Source: Mucilaginibacter corticis (GTDB taxonomy: Bacteria; Bacteroidota; Bacteroidia; Sphingobacteriales; Sphingobacteriaceae). Taken from it: a stretch of DNA of 64,000 nucleotides. The notes under the pieces are model-generated. The model saw only the letters and a list, made by a program, of their open reading frames with translations, was not told the DNA's origin and searched no databases. The stretch covers positions 1,054,001 to 1,118,000 of the forward strand of contig NZ_VLPK01000001.1 of the NCBI RefSeq assembly GCF_007558865.1. Reading direction: 5' to 3'. Below, one piece after another: positions 34,726-43,809 of the stretch (position 1 is its first letter; each line of letters starts with the position of its first letter). Made by a program: the position numbers and the translations under genes.

Positions 34726-37700
34726 TTAGGCTTCCTCTACTTCCAACATCCCGCTCAACAACTCCACGGCTTCATCAATACCTTGTACCCCTTCAATACT
34801 TAAACGAAGCGTGTCTTTCACTTCTTTTAAATTGGTGCGGCGTGGGTTGGCCTGCACAAAATTGAGTACATTGCGGAAAGCGGCCGTTTCAAAGTACGGC
34901 GATTGCTGATTGGTAATAAAGTAGCCGCGCAGTATACCCTTTTTTAATGAGATCTTCTCGAAGCCGATTGCCCGGCCAATCCATTGCAGGCGCATGGTAT
35001 TTAACAGGTCGTTTACTTGCGGTGGTATCGGCCCAAAGCGGTCATGCAACTGTTGTTGAAACGCCTGTAGCTCGGCCTCGTTTTCGAGTTTTGACAATTC
35101 CGAGTATAGATTATACCGTTCTGATAAGCTTGTTACGTATTCGTTAGGGATCAAAATTTCCAGATCGGTGTCTATCTGCGTGAACGCCACGAACGGTCTT
35201 GGTTTATCATCAGGGAACAGGCCTTTAAACTCGTCGTCCTTTAATTCATGGATGGCTTCATCCAATATCTTATGGTACATCTCGAAACCTATCTCGGCAA
35301 TAAAACCGCTTTGCTCGGCACCTAACAGGTTTCCGCTGCCGCGGATGTCCAGGTCGCGCATAGCCACGTTAAAACCACTGCCCAGGTCGCTAAATTCTTC
35401 GATGGCGCTCAGGCGCTTACGGGCCTCGTTGGTAAGCGTTGATAGTGGCGGACTCAGCAAGTAACAATATGCCTTTTTGTTGCTCCGGCCCACGCGGCCA
35501 CGCATCTGGTGCAGATCGCTCAGGCCAAACATGTGGGCGTGGTTAATGATGATGGTATTGGCGTTAGGGATATCCAGTCCGGCTTCGATAATGGTGGTGG
35601 TAACCAGTACGTCGTACTCGTTATTCACGAACTTTAACATCACGTCTTCCAGCGCGTCGCCTTCTAACTGTCCGTGCGCTATACCCACGCGCGCACCCGG
35701 CACCAGCCTGTGGATCATTCCACCCAGTTGGGGTAGATCGCTCACGCGATTGTGGATAAAGAATACCTGACCGCCACGTTCCAATTCGAACTCTACGGCT
35801 TCTTTTATCAGTTTGTCGTTAAATACATGCAGCTCGGTAACCACCGGTTGGCGGTTTGGCGGCGGAGTTGATATGATAGATAAATCGCGCGCACCCATTA
35901 ACGAAAAATGCAAAGTACGCGGGATCGGCGTAGCGGTTAAGGTAAGCGTATCTACATTGGCGCGCATTTGTTTAAGCTTCTCCTTGGTGCTTACGCCAAA
36001 TTTTTGCTCCTCATCAATGATCATCAAGCCCAGGTCCTTAAACTTAACGTCTTTACTCACCAGGCGATGTGTACCTATGATGATGTCTACCTTACCTTCT
36101 TTCAGTTTTTCTAAAGTTTCCTTGATCTGCTTGCTTGATTTGAACCGGTTAACATAATCAATATTGCAGGGGAACCCTTTTAAACGTTCGCTAAACGTTT
36201 TATAATGCTGTGCTGCTAAGATAGTAGTCGGCACTAAAATGGCCACCTGCTTACTATCGGCAACAGCCTTAAACGCCGCACGAACGGCCACTTCAGTCTT
36301 GCCAAAACCCACGTCGCCGCAAATCAGGCGGTCCATAGGGTGTGGCGCTTCCATGTCTTTTTTAAAGTCGGTAGTAGCTTTTTCCTGATCGGGAGTATCC
36401 TCGTAAATAAAGGAAGCTTCCAGTTCGGTTTGCAGGTAACTGTCCGGCGAAAAAGCATTACCCTGCTGCGATTTACGCACAGCATAAAGCTTGATCAGGT
36501 CGCGGGCTATGTCTTTAACTTTTTTTTTTGTGGTTTTTTTCAGCTTCTCCCAGGTGTCGGTACCCAGCTTGTTCATTTTTGGGATGGTACCCTCCTTGCC
36601 GCTGTATTTTGAGATACGGTTAAGAGAGTTGATATTGACATATAACAGGTCGTTATCGGCATAAATGAGCCGGATCATTTCCTGCTGCTTGCCGGCAACT
36701 TCAACTTTTTCAAGGCCCGCATACTTGCCTATGCCGTGGTCTATATGGGTAACGTAATCGCCGGGCTTGAGTTCGCGCAATTCTTTAAGCGTAATAGCCT
36801 GCGAGCGCTGGTAACCTTTTTTAAGCTTGTATTTATAATAGCGGTCAAAGATCTGGTGATCAGTATAAGCAGCCAGTTGCTGCTCGCGGTCAACAAACCC
36901 TTCGCGGATACTGATGCTGATCGGCGTAAATTTTACGGTTTTATCCAGATCCTCTAAAATGGCATACAAGCGCTCCACCTGTCGTGCCGAATCGGTGAGG
37001 ATATAATTCTCGATCTTCTCGGCCTCGTTATTCTTAAAATTGTGGATCAGCAGGCTAAAATCTTTATTGAACGATGGCTGCGGGCGCATGTCAAAGCTCA
37101 TGGTCGCGTCGGGCTGGTAAAAGAATTGCTTGCCAAACTCAACAACGGCATAGTCATGCAGTTGGTCGGCAATCAGTTTCTCGTCGGTAAAGCCAAATTT
37201 AGGGTCTATCCATTCGGGGTTTTGGTTCTTTTCGTCGGCCGATAACGCTTTCCATAACTGGGTAGCCTTTTTATAACCTGACTGGATAATATCGAACGTA
37301 AACTGTACGTCCTTTATCCAGATCTGGGTATCGTCGTCGATATATTCAAGCAATGAGATATTGCTTTCGGTTAAAAACTTCGACTGTACGTTTGGTACGA
37401 TGGTGATACTTTTAACCTGCTCTACAGACAGTTGGCTTTCGATCTCGAACGTGCGGATCGATTCGATCATGTCGCCCCAAAACTCAACGCGATAAGGCAG
37501 TTCGTGCGAGAAAGAGAAGATATCTACAATGCCCCCGCGGATAGAAAATTGCCCGGGCTCATAAACAAAGTCAACCCGTTCAAAATCATACTCCACCAAA
37601 AACTCGTTGATAAAATCAATGCTGAGCTTATTGGTAACAGCTATCTCGAGCGTGTTTTTTTCAAGTGATGCACGGTCTATTACTTTTTCGGCCAGCGCCT

Positions 37701-38079
37701 CCGGGTAAGTTACAATGAGCTGTCCAAACTCTGATGAGTGGTTTAACTCATTCAATACCTCGGCGCGCGCTAAAACATTACTGCTGTCGGGCTGGGTAAA
37801 TTCAAACGGTTTGCGGTATGAGGAAGGGAAAAGCAGAACTTCTTTACCGGTAAGGTTTTCCAGGTCGGCCTGGAAATAGCCGGCTTCTTCGCGTTCTGGT
37901 AACACAAACACCATGTGCTTGTGCTGCAAAAAATACAATGCTACCGCCATGGTCGCATCACCCGATCCGACCAAACCACGAAGCTGTATCCTTGGATTTT
38001 TTGACGCGTTAAGAGCGGTAGCCAGCGTCTTTATCCTGTCATCAGCTTTATATCTTTCTAATATATCACGGATGTTCAA
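34726..38079 (-). CDS. mfd: Transcription-repair coupling factor Mfd
   Basis: 1,117 residues from a TTG at 38079. An upstream in-frame TTG at 38100 is possible but lies upstream of the -7 box. Domain order is the UvrB-like N-terminus (to about 330), the RNA-polymerase-interacting domain (GDYVTHIDHGIGKYAGLEKV), the RecG-like translocase with Walker A ICGDVGFGKTEVAVRAA and DEEQ box MIIDEEQKFGV, TATPIPRTLHFSLMGARDL, and the C-terminal regulatory D7 region. Mfd removes stalled RNA polymerase and recruits UvrA. Length and motifs are complete. Confidence 0.96.
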   Translation of the reverse strand: MNIRDILERYKADDRIKTLATALNASKNPRIQLRGLVGSGDATMAVALYFLQHKHMVFVLPEREEAGYFQADLENLTGKEVLLFPSSYRKPFEFTQPDSSNVLARAEVLNELNHSSEFGQLIVTYPEALAEKVIDRASLEKNTLEIAVTNKLSIDFINEFLVEYDFERVDFVYEPGQFSIRGGIVDIFSFSHELPYRVEFWGDMIESIRTFEIESQLSVEQVKSITIVPNVQSKFLTESNISLLEYIDDDTQIWIKDVQFTFDIIQSGYKKATQLWKALSADEKNQNPEWIDPKFGFTDEKLIADQLHDYAVVEFGKQFFYQPDATMSFDMRPQPSFNKDFSLLIHNFKNNEAEKIENYILTDSARQVERLYAILEDLDKTVKFTPISISIREGFVDREQQLAAYTDHQIFDRYYKYKLKKGYQRSQAITLKELRELKPGDYVTHIDHGIGKYAGLEKVEVAGKQQEMIRLIYADNDLLYVNINSLNRISKYSGKEGTIPKMNKLGTDTWEKLKKTTKKKVKDIARDLIKLYAVRKSQQGNAFSPDSYLQTELEASFIYEDTPDQEKATTDFKKDMEAPHPMDRLICGDVGFGKTEVAVRAAFKAVADSKQVAILVPTTILAAQHYKTFSERLKGFPCNIDYVNRFKSSKQIKETLEKLKEGKVDIIIGTHRLVSKDVKFKDLGLMIIDEEQKFGVSTKEKLKQMRANVDTLTLTATPIPRTLHFSLMGARDLSIISTPPPNRQPVVTELHVFNDKLIKEAVEFELERGGQVFFIHNRVSDLPQLGGMIHRLVPGARVGIAHGQLEGDALEDVMLKFVNNEYDVLVTTTIIEAGLDIPNANTIIINHAHMFGLSDLHQMRGRVGRSNKKAYCYLLSPPLSTLTNEARKRLSAIEEFSDLGSGFNVAMRDLDIRGSGNLLGAEQSGFIAEIGFEMYHKILDEAIHELKDDEFKGLFPDDKPRPFVAFTQIDTDLEILIPNEYVTSLSERYNLYSELSKLENEAELQAFQQQLHDRFGPIPPQVNDLLNTMRLQWIGRAIGFEKISLKKGILRGYFITNQQSPYFETAAFRNVLNFVQANPRRTNLKEVKDTLRLSIEGVQGIDEAVELLSGMLEVEEA

Positions 38080-38087
38080 AACTGCCG

Positions 38088-38117
38088 CAAATATACGCAA
38101 AAAGAGTTTGATACAAG
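38088..38117 (-). promoter_or_regulatory. mfd: Putative promoter for mfd
   Basis: On the minus strand CTTG (38117-38114), 18 bases, then TATATTTG (38095-38088), then seven bases to the TTG start at 38079. The -33 spacing is one base short of ideal. The -7 position supports the downstream TTG as the true start. Confidence 0.4.
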
Positions 38118-38124
38118 CCTGTTG

Positions 38125-39435
38125 TTACCTGCAATATCTTGCCAGGCTGGTTTTAGCCCCCGAAAATCCTACAGAGGCTGCCTTATTAATATCGGCGCAT
38201 GCCCCTTTTTTATCGCCAAAAAAGTATTTTGCTATACCGCGGTTGTTATATGCGTTACCATAATTAGGATTAAGTTTAATAGCCTCATTATACCATTGTA
38301 TGGCCGTGCCATAGTTAGCCGCAAAGTTGTATGAGTTTCCTAAGTTTAAGAACGCAACCGCATCGTTTGGATTCATAGCAATAGCTTTTTTAAGATCAGC
38401 AATTGCTCCTTTATAATCTTTGTGCTGATTTTTTGCGACACCCCTGTTACTGTAGGCTATAGCCAGGGTGTCTGTTATGGAGATAGCTTTATTGCAATCA
38501 GCAAGAGCGGCATCAAAATCGCCCTTATAATTTTCTGCAAGTGCCCTGTTGGCATACGCTTCGGCATTATTAGGGTTTAGCGCAAGCGCCTTATCAAAAT
38601 TAGTCATCGCATCATTAAAGTTTCCGGTCGAGGCCAGAAGGGCTCCAAGTTTAATATATGCGCCCTGGTGTTTTTCGTCCAAGGCAATGGCCTTATTATA
38701 ATCAGCAACAGCACCCGACAGATCTTTTAAATCAGCTTTCATTACACCACGATTGTAGTAAGCATCAGACCTTTCCGGATCTTCTTCTATAGCTTTTGAA
38801 AAATCTGAAATAGCACCATTTTTATCGCTAAGTTTTACTTTTAATAATCCTCTCAGTAAATAAATATCTGCCCTGGGCTTTAATTCAGCGAGTTTGTCAT
38901 AGTCGCTTATTGCTGCAGGATAATCTTTTATAAATTGTTCAGAATTGGCGCGGTTAAAATAAGCATCGACAAAATCCGGATTAATTTTGATAGCATGATC
39001 GTAATCCTTAATAGCATCGCTGTAGTTTTTAATTGCCGCTTTTGTTGTCCCCCGGTTATAATATGCTACCGAATTGGTTGAATCTAATGCTATTGCTTTA
39101 TCATAATCTGCAATAGCGCCGGGTATGTCATTAGCGTAACGCTTTGCGCTACCTCTGTGGTCAAACATGATCGAGTTGTCATTTTTAATTGAAATGGCCG
39201 ACGTATAGTCTTTTATAGCGCCCTGGTAATCTTTCAGTTCAAAACGGGCAAGGCCGCGGTGATAATAACTGTCACCGAATGACTTGTCGAGCGCAACTGC
39301 CTGGTCATATAATTTTATGGCTTCTGTATAGTCTTGTTTATCAAACTTTTCGTTTCCCTGCCTGACGTAATCTTCAGCTTTTTGGGCGGATGACAATAGG
39401 GGCAGAATTAGCAGTAAGAACAGTATTTTCTTCAT
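38125..39435 (-). CDS. Exported tetratricopeptide-repeat protein
   Basis: 436 residues with a signal peptide (about 1-17). Nearly the entire mature protein is a run of about eleven or twelve TPR motifs with the consensus AYYNRGxxKxxxxDYxxAIxDYxKAI. The helical superhelix probably scaffolds another protein. No enzymatic domain is present. It lies 46 bases upstream of mfd on the same strand, but mfd has its own promoter elements. Confidence 0.9.
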   Translation of the reverse strand: MKKILFLLLILPLLSSAQKAEDYVRQGNEKFDKQDYTEAIKLYDQAVALDKSFGDSYYHRGLARFELKDYQGAIKDYTSAISIKNDNSIMFDHRGSAKRYANDIPGAIADYDKAIALDSTNSVAYYNRGTTKAAIKNYSDAIKDYDHAIKINPDFVDAYFNRANSEQFIKDYPAAISDYDKLAELKPRADIYLLRGLLKVKLSDKNGAISDFSKAIEEDPERSDAYYNRGVMKADLKDLSGAVADYNKAIALDEKHQGAYIKLGALLASTGNFNDAMTNFDKALALNPNNAEAYANRALAENYKGDFDAALADCNKAISITDTLAIAYSNRGVAKNQHKDYKGAIADLKKAIAMNPNDAVAFLNLGNSYNFAANYGTAIQWYNEAIKLNPNYGNAYNNRGIAKYFFGDKKGACADINKAASVGFSGAKTSLARYCR

Positions 39436-39612
39436 GGGGATAACCTTATTAGATTCAATAAATTTAAAAGCCTTTTCTTATACCACCAAAAATATCGGCA
39501 GGTTAAAACAATATGCTGCTTTAATTCCTTTTTATGATAGTTTAAACAACGTATCATCATACGGGTACGTATTTAGATTAAACTCACAACTTTTAACCTA
39601 AATATTAATAAG

Positions 39613-40020
39613 ATGAAAAATGCATTAACATGGGGCGTGGTAATTGGCGTCCTGAGTGCCATCTGGCTATTTGTTACACACGCGCTGGGCTATGATACTG
39701 TAACCGAAAAAACAGCGCCGTTTGAGTACATTTCAATACTGATACCAATAATAGGTTTGTTTTTGGGGATTAGCAACTACCGCGCTGTTGATTGCAAAGG
39801 AAATATGGGATTTTTAGAAGCGCTGATACAAAGCTTTAAAATATTGTTATTCGGTGGTATCCTGGCGGTTTTTGCGGGGATAGTTTACATTAACTATATA
39901 CAGGTGGCCAATAATTTTGCCGTATTCTCCGGCCGTATGTTCGCTGCTTTGTTAATTGGATTATTATCGGCTTTAGCAGTATCTTTGATACTGGCAACAA
40001 AGTCAAACAAAGTTGATTAA
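39613..40020 (+). CDS. DUF4199 membrane protein
   Basis: 135 residues with four hydrophobic segments (about 5-25, 43-60, 75-95, 105-128). The layout and the ISNYRAVDCKGNMGFLEALIQSFK motif fit DUF4199, a Bacteroidota family of unknown function. The last eight bases overlap the next gene, whose start is TTG at 40013. Confidence 0.8.
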   Translation: MKNALTWGVVIGVLSAIWLFVTHALGYDTVTEKTAPFEYISILIPIIGLFLGISNYRAVDCKGNMGFLEALIQSFKILLFGGILAVFAGIVYINYIQVANNFAVFSGRMFAALLIGLLSALAVSLILATKSNKVD

Positions 40021-40318
40021 GTTTTTAAGAGCAAATTTCGAGCTTATATTCTGGGTAACGGCCATCATAGCGCTGGCCGTTGCCGATCCTTCTATTGAAT
40101 CGCAATACACCCTATGCCCGTTAAAATTGATGGGTATAACCTGGTGCCCGGGCTGCGGCATAGGGCATGCCATATCGTGGTTGCTGCATGGTAATCTTGC
40201 CAAGTCATGGCATGCGCACTGGCTGGGCGTACCGGCGTTGGGTATAATTGGTTACCGTATTTTTGTTTTGGGGCGACGTTTGTTTGTGCCAAAGCAGGAG
40301 TATAAATTTGATGTATAA
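40013..40318 (+). CDS. DUF2752 membrane protein
   Basis: 101 residues starting at TTG, overlapping the DUF4199 gene by eight bases. There is no in-frame ATG before codon 40 or so. The signature LCPLKLMGITWCPGCGIGHA carries a Cys-rich loop typical of DUF2752. Two or three membrane helices follow. The CPxC-type cysteines could bind a metal. Function unknown. Overlap with the preceding gene suggests coupled expression. Confidence 0.82.
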   Translation: MIKFLRANFELIFWVTAIIALAVADPSIESQYTLCPLKLMGITWCPGCGIGHAISWLLHGNLAKSWHAHWLGVPALGIIGYRIFVLGRRLFVPKQEYKFDV

Positions 40319-40493
40319 CGGCTAATTCACCGATACCTCTAAATAATCTAACCGTTTTCACCGTCCAAATTCCTTTCCTTACCGATTTGTTAGCTCACCC
40401 TGCCCATTTTGCGTAGGCCGATATTTAATACTATCTTAGTTTTGGGGTATAAATAATAAACAAATCACTCAAAAAAACTAAACTATAGAAATC

Positions 40494-40856
40494 ATGGATA
40501 TGAATCAAAACCCGTATATGAGCCTTTCAGGCATTTCATCTGAAGAATTAGCTCTGTTACAACAGGCTACTGCCGGACTTAATGACGAACAAAAAAAATA
40601 TTTTTACATGGTTTACTCCGGTAAACGTAAAAGCCCCCAGGATATGCTGATATTCTGTATCATCGGCCTGTGTTTGGTACCGGGCCTGCAAAGGTTCATT
40701 ACCGGCCAGATAGGAATGGGTATACTTTACTTGTTCACTGCAGGCTTATGTTTTATCGGTTCAATTGTCGACCTGGTAAACCATAAGAAACTGGCTTTGG
40801 AATATAACCAAAAACAAGCCTTTAACAGCTACAACATTGCCAAAATGAGCAGCTAA
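40494..40856 (+). CDS. TM2-domain membrane protein
   Basis: 120 residues. An N-terminal soluble helix (ISSEELALLQQATAGLNDEQKKYF) precedes a TM2 pair: two membrane helices (about 52-72, 77-96) with PGLQRFITGQIGMGILYLF between. TM2 proteins are small, widely distributed and poorly understood. A hairpin terminator follows at 40910-40936. A TAGTTTTG box at 40437-40444 may be its -7 element. Confidence 0.85.
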   Translation: MDMNQNPYMSLSGISSEELALLQQATAGLNDEQKKYFYMVYSGKRKSPQDMLIFCIIGLCLVPGLQRFITGQIGMGILYLFTAGLCFIGSIVDLVNHKKLALEYNQKQAFNSYNIAKMSS

Positions 40857-40909
40857 TAACCTGTAGGGGCGCATGCCTGCGCTTCGATCTATCATATATT
40901 CGAAACTGT

Positions 40910-40936
40910 AAAGACGCAAAAAGACCTTGCGTCTTT
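40910..40936 (+). terminator. Terminator after the TM2 gene
   Basis: AAAGACGCAA (40910-40919) is mirrored by TTGCGTCTTT (40927-40936) around a seven-base loop. It lies 54 bases past the TM2-gene stop. Confidence 0.6.
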
Positions 40937-41011
40937 TACTTGTTTAAGGATTTTTGATACTTTTATAAAACCATCTATGCAATCAAAAATCAGTCTTTTT
41001 AATCCTTTCAA

Positions 41012-42109
41012 ATGAAACTATCCCAGCTCATCGCTCACCTTGAAACTATCGCCCCGCCTGCTTACCAGGAAGATTATGATAACGCGGGCCTGATCGTAGG
41101 TAATCCCGACCAGGATATCCACCAGGTACTGATCTCGCTGGATTGTATCGAGGCCGTAGTTGATGAGGCCATTGCCACCAATTGCCGGGTGATTGTATCG
41201 CACCACCCAATAGTTTTTAAAGGCTTGAAACGTTTTAACGGCAAAACCTATGTGGAACGGGTGGTTGAAAAAGCTATCAGGAATAACATAGCGTTATATG
41301 CTATACATACTAACCTGGACAGCGTGCTTGATGGTGTAAATGCTAAAATTGGCGAGACTTTAGGATTAGAGAACCTTCGCATATTATCGCCAAAACACGG
41401 TATTTTAAAGAAACTGGTTACCTATGTACCTACCAGCCATGTAGACCAGGTACGCAACGCTTTGTTTCATGCCGGGGCGGGCAATATTGGCAACTACAGC
41501 GAATGTAGCTTTAACGGCGATGGTACCGGCACATTTAAAGGCAATGAAAACAGCGACCCCTACGTTGGCGTACCCGGCGTGCGCCATACCGAAGAGGAAA
41601 CCCGGATAGAAACCGTTTATCCCGCCAACCTGGAGAGCAAGATCCTGGTAGCGCTGGTATTGGCGCATCCGTATGAGGAAGTAGCTTATGACCTGTATAA
41701 CTTGACCAACCAGCACCAGCAGGTGGGTTCGGGCATGATAGGCGAACTGGAACACGCCATGGATGCCGAAGAGTTTTTGTATCACTTAAAAGAAAAGATG
41801 CATGCCCATGTGATCAGGCATACCACGTTTACCGGCAGGCAGATAAAACGTGTCGCAGTTTGCGGCGGGGCGGGCGGCTTTTTGTTAAAGCAAGCCATCA
41901 GCGCGGGCGCGGATATTTTTGTTACAGCCGACTATAAATACCACGAGTTTTTTGATGCTGAAGGCAAAACCATCATAGCTGACATAGGCCATTATGAAAG
42001 CGAGCAGTTTACCCAGCAATTGTTATATGATCTGATCCGCAAAAAGTTTACTGATCTGCCCATGCGTTTAACCAGTGTTAACACCAACCCGGTTAAGTAT
42101 TTTATGTAA
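41012..42109 (+). CDS. Nif3-like dinuclear metal-centre protein
   Basis: 365 residues, the long form with an inserted PII-like domain (about 130-230, LVTYVPTSHVDQVRNAL) as in Bacillus YqfO. Metal-binding motifs include VSHHPIVFKGLKRF and YAIHTNLDSVLDGVN near the N-terminus and DIGHYESEQF near the C-terminus. Nif3 proteins form hexameric rings; their activity is still debated, with roles in cofactor or nucleotide metabolism proposed. The gene stands alone after the TM2 terminator. Confidence 0.92.
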   Translation: MKLSQLIAHLETIAPPAYQEDYDNAGLIVGNPDQDIHQVLISLDCIEAVVDEAIATNCRVIVSHHPIVFKGLKRFNGKTYVERVVEKAIRNNIALYAIHTNLDSVLDGVNAKIGETLGLENLRILSPKHGILKKLVTYVPTSHVDQVRNALFHAGAGNIGNYSECSFNGDGTGTFKGNENSDPYVGVPGVRHTEEETRIETVYPANLESKILVALVLAHPYEEVAYDLYNLTNQHQQVGSGMIGELEHAMDAEEFLYHLKEKMHAHVIRHTTFTGRQIKRVAVCGGAGGFLLKQAISAGADIFVTADYKYHEFFDAEGKTIIADIGHYESEQFTQQLLYDLIRKKFTDLPMRLTSVNTNPVKYFM

Positions 42110-42269
42110 TGTTTTGATCGAGCAGGACTGTTGTTTTGATATTGGGTACGATTCTAAAGCAAATTGTTAACAAGGGTAATAACGTCATATCTGAACTTCA
42201 CATTTGTAATATTTTTGTACGGCCGACCATCTCCCTACGCATTCCTGATCAATTAATTTACCTTTAGCC

Positions 42270-43199
42270 ATGCGGATAAAGATCTGGTACGTATTGTTTG
42301 TAATACTCGGTTGCAGTTTCTATGCTGCAGCGCAGCGACATAAAAAACTGATCCGTGTGCTTATCGTCGATGGGTTTAGTAATCACGACTGGAAACAAAC
42401 CAGCGCGTTAACCAAACAGATCCTCGAAGAATCAAAGCTTTTTACCGTGTCTGTATCCACAACTCCGGGCACTCCCGATGATCCCGCCTGGGAAAATTGG
42501 GATCCGCAGTTTGAAAACTATGACGTGGTGATTCAAAATACCAATAATATTCAAAGCCCTGCATTAAAATGGCCGGTGCGGGTACAACAGCACCTGGAGC
42601 GATATGTACGGGATGGCGGCGGCCTTTATGTGCTTCATTCTGCCAACAATGCCTTTCCGGACTGGCCGGCTTATAACGACATGATCGGCCTTGGCTGGCG
42701 ATCAAAAGATGTTGGGTATGCTTTGCAATTTGATGCTAATAACCATATTGATTCCATCGCGCCCGGACAGGGCGAGGGCACCAACCACGGTGAACGGTTT
42801 AATGCTGTCATCAATATAATCAACAGGCATCCCATCAACATGGACTATCCGCAAAAATGGAAAACTGTTTCTATGGAAGTGTACAGGTACGCGCGTGGGC
42901 CTGCAAAAAACTTAACCGTACTGTCTGTAGCTACCGATAGTGTAACACATAAAATATGGCCGGTTGAATGGATTGTTAAATATGGCAAGGGCCGGGTTTA
43001 TGCGTCCAGCATGGGGCATTTATGGCCCGGTGACGTATACCCGCCGGCATACCGTTGCGTCGGCTTTGAAACTACCATGATCCGCGTAGCGGAATGGCTG
43101 GCAACTAAAAAAGTTACCTATGCTGTCCCGGCTAATTTCCCAACTGCAGCAAATATAAGCTTGCGCCCTGAAACCGATTTCCCGCTAAAGAAAAACTAG
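42270..43199 (+). CDS. Secreted ThuA-domain protein
   Basis: 309 residues with a signal sequence (about 1-21, GCSFYAAAQ; the Cys is not a convincing lipobox). The ThuA fold, a class I glutamine-amidotransferase-like domain, is marked by VLIVDGFSNHDWKQTSALT, YDVVIQNTNNIQSP, and GGGLYVLHSANNAFPDW. ThuA proteins are linked to trehalose and related sugar use but their chemistry is poorly defined. A TATTTTTG box at 42210-42217 lies in the 160-base gap upstream. Confidence 0.88.
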   Translation: MRIKIWYVLFVILGCSFYAAAQRHKKLIRVLIVDGFSNHDWKQTSALTKQILEESKLFTVSVSTTPGTPDDPAWENWDPQFENYDVVIQNTNNIQSPALKWPVRVQQHLERYVRDGGGLYVLHSANNAFPDWPAYNDMIGLGWRSKDVGYALQFDANNHIDSIAPGQGEGTNHGERFNAVINIINRHPINMDYPQKWKTVSMEVYRYARGPAKNLTVLSVATDSVTHKIWPVEWIVKYGKGRVYASSMGHLWPGDVYPPAYRCVGFETTMIRVAEWLATKKVTYAVPANFPTAANISLRPETDFPLKKN

Positions 43200-43809
43200 T
43201 CTGACGGGATGCTTGTCTTTGCGATGGGCGCAAAACTTAACAAAGGCTTAGGTATAAACCGGGCGATGCACCGCTTGCATTGGGCCATAAAAATAATGTT
43301 TTGTTTCACTCGAGTGTGAAACAAATGAAACATGTGAAACAAGATGTTAAGCTAATCGTTTGGTTATTAGTCTTTTAAAAAAAGACAGTGAAACAAAATG
43401 AAACAACTTATAAGTCAGTAAAATGTAAGTTAAATGCCGATAAATATCTGATAATAAAAGCATTATAATGAAAACTCTTGCTTTGCGGATCTCTCGGATA
43501 GGAACTGCGGGACAGCAATATAGTCCGTTGGTATGGATAAATGTTGGTCATCCCCATCCTTTACTAGCATATTTAAATAATTACGGAAAGTTTTCTTTGT
43601 TAAATATTTATCTATATTTGCATTGTCTATAAGAACTATAGATTTAATATAAATTGATAAACGTATTATTAAATAGAACGCTGTTCACTACCCGAATGTC
43701 CTTTTCTCAAAAGGTCATGTGTAGCTGTTGTTGTTAAATTTTTAAGCAAGGCTATACCCTATCAGCCCTGCTGCAATAACAATCGAGTTTTCTATTTAAT
43801 AAAGTTTCC
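43200..43809. other. Long intergenic region with TGAAACAA repeats
   Basis: About 610 bases without a credible gene. The first third holds the TGAAACAA array. The middle has a TATATTTG box at 43613-43620. If used, it would leave about 180 bases of leader before the S10 peptidase gene. That stretch has small hairpin potential (CCTTTT-CTC-AAAAGG near 43700). A 54-codon ORF at 43468-43632 has no supporting feature. Confidence 0.55.
43301..43406. repeat. Array of TGAAACA/TTGTTTCA motifs
   Basis: TTGTTTCAC-6-GTGAAACAA forms a perfect 9-bp inverted repeat at 43301-43324. Further TGAAACA copies follow at 43326-43332, 43335-43342, 43389-43396 and 43399-43406. The copies are not tandem; spacings vary from about 9 to 54 bases. 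Confidence 0.7.

Noticed and set aside
43301..43406. CRISPR array
   Set aside because: The repeated unit is only 7-9 bases with irregular spacing. No cas gene is in the window.
43468..43632. A 54-codon ORF in the intergenic region before the S10 peptidase gene
   Set aside because: It has no start-site signal, no recognisable composition and ends in AT-rich sequence. Chance is the simplest explanation.
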